From positions 1-15,339 of the forward strand of contig WAMJ01000143.1 in the NCBI GenBank assembly GCA_015522385.1: DNA of 15,339 nucleotides, read 5' to 3'. Below the pieces are notes generated by a model. The model made no database searches. It was not told the DNA's origin and worked only from the letters and a program-made list of their open reading frames with translations. The position numbers and the translations under genes were made by a program. The DNA is from Candidatus Heimdallarchaeota archaeon (lineage in GTDB: Archaea > Asgardarchaeota > Heimdallarchaeia > Heimdallarchaeales > Kariarchaeaceae). Of this stretch, positions 15,265 to 15,339 are shown one piece after another (positions within the stretch are counted from its first letter, which is position 1; each line of letters starts with the position of its first letter).

Positions 15265-15273
15265 AATATAATA
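15265..15273 (-). promoter_or_regulatory. Probable TATA box of the DegT-family aminotransferase gene
   Basis: On the minus strand this reads TATTATATT, centred 27 nt before the ATG at 15242. No ribosome-binding site is seen before the ATG, so a leaderless mRNA is likely. The remaining bases to 15339 contain no gene I can support. Confidence 0.5.
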
Positions 15274-15339
15274 GTACGGATTTAATCGTGAAAAAGCGTG
15301 AATAGATTATGTCGCTGTTATCTTAACGGATAGATCCCC

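Overview
The window reads as a chromosome piece from an archaeon, most likely an Asgard archaeon. The archaeal evidence is a large subunit of replication factor C ending in a PCNA-binding motif, TATA boxes about 26 nt before many start codons (largely leaderless mRNAs), and GTG/TTG starts. The Asgard assignment rests mainly on two adjacent genes for true E2 ubiquitin-conjugating enzymes, which are rare in other prokaryotes. I cannot fix the lineage; base composition looks moderate (mid-forties % GC by eye).

Layout: (1) 1-2817, minus strand: a succinate dehydrogenase/fumarate reductase operon in the order sdhC-sdhA-sdhB, with sdhB cut by the window edge. The single membrane subunit resembles the mycobacterial Sdh1 type, with conserved Cys/His residues that suggest an Fe-S cluster in the membrane domain. 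(2) 3044-3844, plus: a stand-alone nitrilase-family amidohydrolase. (3) 3841-5436, minus: rfcL, the clamp-loader large subunit. (4) 5567-7090, plus: an unrecognised coiled-coil protein with a long Pro/Glu/Lys-rich linker and a 24-nt tandem repeat. (5) 7097-8085, minus: two E2 paralogs about half identical to each other, each with the HPN motif and catalytic Cys. (6) 8252-11799, plus: a two-gene operon of unrecognised proteins, a 128-aa helical protein and a 1054-aa mostly alpha-helical, solenoid-like protein, divergent from the E2 pair. (7) 11801-12571, minus: an exonuclease III/AP endonuclease. (8) 12671-14107, plus: an M17 leucyl aminopeptidase. (9) 14100-15242, minus: a DegT/DnrJ/EryC1/StrS aminotransferase.

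The genes are mostly separate housekeeping units on alternating strands. All four convergent junctions are extremely tight (overlaps of 4 and 8 nt, gaps of 6 and 1 nt), and regulatory DNA is confined to short divergent intergenic regions (99-226 nt). No gene-free stretch exceeds 300 nt. I found no tRNA, rRNA, CRISPR array, IS element or phage gene.

The part most worth pursuing is 5.5-11.8 kb: two catalytically complete E2 enzymes with no E1, ubiquitin, RING or deubiquitinase gene anywhere in the window, between a novel coiled-coil protein and a novel giant helical protein. The second point is the mycobacterial-type Sdh1 complex in an apparent archaeon.
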